From: Methylophilaceae bacterium LSUCC0401
GTDB taxonomy: Bacteria > Pseudomonadota > Gammaproteobacteria > Burkholderiales > Methylophilaceae
Assembly (NCBI GenBank): GCA_024919035.1
Contig: CP103442.1
Location: 124,001 to 188,000, forward strand
Length of the DNA: 64,000 bases
Direction: 5' to 3'
Both the position numbers and the translations under genes were made by a program. Below, one piece after another: positions 60,070 through 64,000 of the stretch. The notes below the pieces were generated by a model. That model saw nothing but the letters and a program-made list of their open reading frames with translations. It had not been told where the DNA came from and ran no database searches. The stretch's first letter is position 1, and each line of letters opens with the position of its first letter.

Positions 60070-61796
60070 AGCTATTTAGCCATCAAAGTGATATTTTTGA
60101 GCTTTCAAAAACAAGGAGAAGGGTTGTACTGGCTGTAGTGTTAATTTTATTTTCAATGCTTTTTTTAAGAGCATTGTATCTCCAACAAGTACAGCAAGAA
60201 TTTTTACAATTAAAAGGCGATGGGTTTAGTGTTCGTAAAGAAGTTTTGTATTCTTATCGGGGAAAAATTTATGATAGAAATAATAAGCTTTTAGCAGTCA
60301 GTAGCCCCACCTATGATGTTGGAATATCAATAAAAGAAAATCCTGATCTATCTAAAATTAAGGAAATTGCAAATCTCCTTGATATAAATCAACAGGAACT
60401 TATTAATAAAATTAAAAAAAAGGATAAAGGGTTTATTTATATCAAAAGAAGCATTTCTCCAGAAAAAGCAAAAAAATTAACAGATCTTAAGCTAACGGGG
60501 TTAAATCTTGAGAAAAAATATCGACGCTTCTACCCAAATCGTGAGTCAGCCGCTCATATAGTTGGAAAAACAAATATTGATGGGGTTGGCAATGAAGGAC
60601 TTGAGAAGTTATGGGACAAAACTCTGACGGGTGAGATTGGGCATAAAAAAGTATTAGTTGATGGTGGCAAAAGAATTATTGATGATCTACAAGACTTTAA
60701 ATTACCAATAAATGGATCCGACATCCATACCACCATTGACAACAGGCTTCAGCATACAACATATGAAACATTAAGAAAATATATCGAAAGATATGAGGCC
60801 GTAGCCGGATCTGCAATCTTGATGGATGCAAAAACTGGTGAAATTATTGCCATGACAAATTATCCATCTTATAACCCAAATTCCTCAATCACAAATTTGG
60901 ATGCAATGCGAAATCGAGCAGTTACGGATACCTTTGAACCGGGATCGACATTAAAACCCATCTCGGTTGCTTATGCTATGGAAAGAAAAAAAGTAAAAAC
61001 TAACGAGATAATACATACAAACAATGGCTTATTAAAAGTGGGAAGAACATTCATTAGAGATGACCATCCAGAAAATGAACTTACAATAAAAGATGTAATT
61101 AAGACTTCTTCTAATGTTGGCGCATCAATTATAGGTACCCGTTTAGAACCAAAAGAACTATGGGGAGTTTATGATAAGTTGGGGTTTGGAAAAAAAGCAA
61201 ATATCGGTTTACCAGGAGAAACCAGCGGTCGACTCAGTAACTTCTCGCTGTGGAGGGAGACGGATCATTCAAGAATGCCATATGGTTATGGAGTGAGTGT
61301 AAATTTACTTCAATTGACTCAAGCCTACTCAATTTTTGCAAATGAAGGTTTAATTGTTCATCCTAGAATTTATATGAATCAAGATGCTGTGTTTGGTGAA
61401 AAAGTCTTATCCCCAAACGTAAGTAATGAAATGAAAAATTATATGCGAGCCGTGGTAGAGGAAGATGGAGGTACAGGTTACAGGGCAAGAATCCCAGGCT
61501 ATTCGGTTGCTGGAAAAACTGGAACAGCTAGAAAAGTTGTAAATGGAGAGTATACCCGTGAATATGTGGCATCATTTATAGGCATGGCACCAAGCACAAA
61601 TCCAAAATTCATCATGGCAGTAATGATAGATAATCCAAAAAAAGATAGCTATTATGGAGGGACCGTTGCTGGCCCAGTATTTAAAGAGGTAATGAAGGAA
61701 GCTCTTAAATTATATGATGTTCCCTATGATAAACAATTAAATGAGAATTTATTAGACACAAAGATGGATGCTACTTATGAAGATAGCAGACTATAG
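60066..61796 (+). CDS. ftsI: Peptidoglycan D,D-transpeptidase FtsI (PBP3)
   Basis: Division-specific class B penicillin-binding protein that cross-links septal peptidoglycan. One membrane helix (residues about 20-40) is followed by the pedestal with YRGKIYDRNNKLLAVSSPTYDV and RRFYPNRESAAHIVGKTN. The transpeptidase domain has Ser294-xx-Lys297 (FEPGSTLKP), Ser348-Ser-Asn350 (TSSNVGAS) and Lys484-Thr-Gly (AGKTGTARK). Length 576 aa is typical. It overlaps murE by 29 bp. Confidence 0.96.
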   Translation: MKLFSHQSDIFELSKTRRRVVLAVVLILFSMLFLRALYLQQVQQEFLQLKGDGFSVRKEVLYSYRGKIYDRNNKLLAVSSPTYDVGISIKENPDLSKIKEIANLLDINQQELINKIKKKDKGFIYIKRSISPEKAKKLTDLKLTGLNLEKKYRRFYPNRESAAHIVGKTNIDGVGNEGLEKLWDKTLTGEIGHKKVLVDGGKRIIDDLQDFKLPINGSDIHTTIDNRLQHTTYETLRKYIERYEAVAGSAILMDAKTGEIIAMTNYPSYNPNSSITNLDAMRNRAVTDTFEPGSTLKPISVAYAMERKKVKTNEIIHTNNGLLKVGRTFIRDDHPENELTIKDVIKTSSNVGASIIGTRLEPKELWGVYDKLGFGKKANIGLPGETSGRLSNFSLWRETDHSRMPYGYGVSVNLLQLTQAYSIFANEGLIVHPRIYMNQDAVFGEKVLSPNVSNEMKNYMRAVVEEDGGTGYRARIPGYSVAGKTGTARKVVNGEYTREYVASFIGMAPSTNPKFIMAVMIDNPKKDSYYGGTVAGPVFKEVMKEALKLYDVPYDKQLNENLLDTKMDATYEDSRL

Positions 61797-63204
61797 ATTT
61801 TTTAAAGATGCCAAGGGGATAACGAATAACAGTAATCATGTAAAAAAAGATTATGTCTTTTGTGCTTATCCTGGCAAGAAATTTGATGGCGCTGAATTTA
61901 TAGAAGATGCAATCAAGAGGGGAGCAAAATTTATTCTTATTGAAGCAGGAAAAGAGATAAAGCTTCTCCAAAAAAACTACCCCAAAATAAATATTATAGA
62001 ATTTAAAAAAATTGGATCTAACCAAAAAAAAATTTTAGATAGTTTTTATGGTAATTTAAATCAAAAAATTAAATTAATCGGCATCACAGGAACCAATGGA
62101 AAAACATCAACAGGATTTTGGTTAGATTTTCTTATAAATAAACATATTCAACCTTCAAAATTAATCGGGACCATTTCAAAAGAAAAAAATATTCAAAATA
62201 CCACGCCTGACCTTTTTGTTTTATATGATCTATTTCATAAAAAAATGAATAAGATTAAAAATTTTGTACTTGAGGTTTCCTCTCATGGTATTGATCAACA
62301 AAGGATAAAAGGATTAAATTTTGAATATGGAATTTTTACAAATTTAAGTCGTGATCATTTAGATTATCACAAAACAATGGCTAATTACTTTAGCGTGAAA
62401 GAAAGGTTTTTTCTAGAAAATGTTAAAAATTGCTCAATAATTAACATTGATGACAAGTATGGAGCTAGACTGTGTCAAAATTTAAAAACATTAAATAAAA
62501 AAGTCTTAACTTTTGGCTATTCAAAACAAGCAGATATTAAAATTGTTCATAATGCTAAAAGCTTAAAAAGTAAAAGCAAGACGGAATTTGAATTAGAAAT
62601 TAAAAATAAACGATATCAATTTGAAACAAATATTATTGGTAAGTTTAATATTTTAAACCTTGTTGGCGCTATAGCAGTCTGTCATTTAAAAAAAGTTTCC
62701 ATGAATGCTTTAATTGAAACTGTGAAAAAACTTCCCATTCCAGAGGGGAGATTAGAGATGTTCAATAAAAAAATAAATAATATAAACAAAAAAATATTTA
62801 TTGATTATGCCCACACTCCTGACGGATTAAAAAATGTTCTTGAAACTATAAAGTCAAATTATAAAAAAAAAATAACATTAGTTTTTGGTTGTGGGGGTGA
62901 CCGAGATATGGGTAAACGAAAACTAATGGGTCAAGTTTCAAACAAATATGCTCACTCTGTATTTATTACCTCAGATAACCCAAGATCAGAAGACCCTATG
63001 AGCATTGCACTACAAATATCCAATCATGTGACAATTGATAAAAAAATCATTCTCGACCGAAAAAAAGCAATTGAAGAGGCATTGAAGCAACCCTCAAGCG
63101 AAGTAATTTTGATAGCTGGAAAAGGGCATGAAAATTACCAAATATTAAAAGATAAAACTATATTTTTTTCTGATAAAGATGTTGTAAAAGGTTTTAAAGG
63201 TTAG
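61768..63204 (+). CDS. murE: UDP-MurNAc-tripeptide synthetase MurE
   Basis: Adds meso-diaminopimelate to UDP-MurNAc-Ala-Glu in peptidoglycan synthesis. The ATP site is LIGITGTNGKTSTGFW; others are NTTPDLFVLYDLF, NFVLEVSSHGIDQQR, FTNLSRDHLDYHKTM, IDYAHTPDGLKNVL, FGCGGDRDMGKR and SDNPRSEDP. The DNPR motif marks the mDAP-adding, Gram-negative type. Length 478 aa is a little short. ATG 61768 and ATG 61777 are both possible starts inside the end of ftsI. Confidence 0.95.
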   Translation: MLLMKIADYRFFKDAKGITNNSNHVKKDYVFCAYPGKKFDGAEFIEDAIKRGAKFILIEAGKEIKLLQKNYPKINIIEFKKIGSNQKKILDSFYGNLNQKIKLIGITGTNGKTSTGFWLDFLINKHIQPSKLIGTISKEKNIQNTTPDLFVLYDLFHKKMNKIKNFVLEVSSHGIDQQRIKGLNFEYGIFTNLSRDHLDYHKTMANYFSVKERFFLENVKNCSIINIDDKYGARLCQNLKTLNKKVLTFGYSKQADIKIVHNAKSLKSKSKTEFELEIKNKRYQFETNIIGKFNILNLVGAIAVCHLKKVSMNALIETVKKLPIPEGRLEMFNKKINNINKKIFIDYAHTPDGLKNVLETIKSNYKKKITLVFGCGGDRDMGKRKLMGQVSNKYAHSVFITSDNPRSEDPMSIALQISNHVTIDKKIILDRKKAIEEALKQPSSEVILIAGKGHENYQILKDKTIFFSDKDVVKGFKG

Positions 63205-63206
63205 CT

Positions 63207-64000
63207 ATGGAGCTTTCCATTAAAGAAATTAAGCATTTATTTTCTAAGGTATCTAATCTGAGCGATGAGTTATGTTTCAATTCATCAGATATAAGTATTG
63301 ATTCAAGAACAGTTCAACCAAATCAAATTTTCATAACAATTAAAGGTGAAAATTTTGATGGGAATGATTTTATTCAAGAGGTAATAAAGATCAATCCACT
63401 GTTTATTATTTCTGAAAAAAAAATTGACAATCAGATACCTTATGCGCATGTAGATTCAGGAAAACAATTTTTAATTGATCTTGCAAAGCTAATCATTAGC
63501 AAAGCATCTTCAAAAAAAATTGCTATAACAGGCAGTAACGGTAAAACGACAACCAAAAATTTAATCGCCCATTTTTTAAGGTGTAAGGTGGGTGATCAAG
63601 ATGTGGCCGCAACCTTTGGAAATTTTAATAACGATATTGGTTTGCCACTTTCAATATTTAAAATTCAAGGAAATGAGAAATATCTAGTTTTAGAAATAGG
63701 AACTAATCATCCAGGTGAAATTAGAGAGTTAGCAAATATTGTGAGACCTCATATTGCTGTGATTACTAATATTGGCGATGCCCACATTGGTAATTTTGGT
63801 TCTCAAGTGGAAATTGCAAAAGAAAAAAAACAAATTTTTTATTATCTTAATCAGGATGATATCAAGATACTACCGGATAATATTAATTTCTTTTCAGAAC
63901 TTAATAATTCTAAAGGACAGTTGTTTATAGTTTCATCAGATTATTCAAATCAAGCCAATCGTTTAAATTATGAATATTTGGGGCTGAATAAGATTAAATT
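63207..64000 (+). CDS. murF: UDP-MurNAc-tripeptide:D-Ala-D-Ala ligase MurF (3' end cut off)
   Basis: Adds D-Ala-D-Ala to the UDP-MurNAc tripeptide, the last cytoplasmic stem-peptide step. The frame opens at ATG 63207, 2 bp after the murE stop, and stays open to the end of the window (264 codons). Visible features are ISIDSRTVQPNQIFITIKGENFDGNDFI, the ATP site ITGSNGKTTTKNLI, then FNNDIGLPLSIFK, LEIGTNHPGEI and NIGDAHIGNFGS. All are MurF signatures. Roughly the last 190 codons are outside the window. Confidence 0.95.
   Translation, partial: MELSIKEIKHLFSKVSNLSDELCFNSSDISIDSRTVQPNQIFITIKGENFDGNDFIQEVIKINPLFIISEKKIDNQIPYAHVDSGKQFLIDLAKLIISKASSKKIAITGSNGKTTTKNLIAHFLRCKVGDQDVAATFGNFNNDIGLPLSIFKIQGNEKYLVLEIGTNHPGEIRELANIVRPHIAVITNIGDAHIGNFGSQVEIAKEKKQIFYYLNQDDIKILPDNINFFSELNNSKGQLFIVSSDYSNQANRLNYEYLGLNKIK

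Overview
The window reads as chromosome from a small, AT-rich, streamlined methylotrophic betaproteobacterium. The best fit is Methylophilaceae, close to the OM43 / Candidatus Methylopumilus type. The reasons are a lanthanide-type methanol dehydrogenase (xoxF) with xoxJ and a c-type cytochrome, an NAD-dependent formate dehydrogenase (fdsGBA-fdhD-fdsD) beside molybdenum-cofactor genes, tightly packed and often overlapping genes, and proteobacterial core operons. The taxonomic call is inference from gene content; no search was run. No insertion sequence, prophage or CRISPR array was seen.

Layout. 1-4439: Tol-Pal envelope operon (tolQ cut by the window edge, then tolR, tolA, tolB, pal, cpoB). 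4449-5751: queE and queC for queuosine. 5765-8194: rpsP-rimM-trmD-rplS with a clear promoter and terminator; both ribosomal proteins carry repeat-built Ala/Glu/Pro tails. 8212-11080: xerD, folB, plsY, tsaD. 11095-15783: macromolecular-synthesis operon rpsU-yqeY-dnaG-rpoD followed by a CAU tRNA. 15845-18200: a patch of small unknown genes, a cold-shock protein and an exported MsrA. 18205-25072: alkA, an SDR and a CzcCBA/CusCBA-type metal efflux system. 25150-33414: HU, an extended umuD with umuC, a RodZ-like protein, a putative Na+/H+ antiporter, a TPR-oxygenase, a YihY/cNMP-binding fusion and a proline iminopeptidase.

33415-39286 is the methanol oxidation locus: xoxF, xoxJ, xoxG, a second cytochrome whose mature part is identical to xoxG over 413 bp of DNA but which has a lipoprotein-like leader, and a type II NADH dehydrogenase. 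39287-43042: lplT, phoH, bcp and tonB. 43077-51870: moeA, mobA and moaA diverge from fdsGBA-fdhD-fdsD, so enzyme and cofactor supply sit together. 51867-58300: a GT39-like membrane protein, rpmE, rho, trxA, a dolP-like lipoprotein, rsmI, pyrC and a compact RNase P RNA. 58360-64000: start of the dcw cluster (mraZ, rsmH, ftsL, ftsI, murE, murF cut by the edge). rsmH is split by a one-base deficit in an A10 run.

Working together: XoxF oxidises methanol in the periplasm and passes electrons to cytochrome c. Fds oxidises formate to CO2 and makes NADH, which NDH-2 can return to the quinone pool. The most notable points are the twin cytochromes with swapped export leaders, a perfect 15-bp inverted repeat running into the start codon of an N-terminally extended UmuD, the rsmH poly(A) frameshift, and the repeat-grown tails on S16 and L19.
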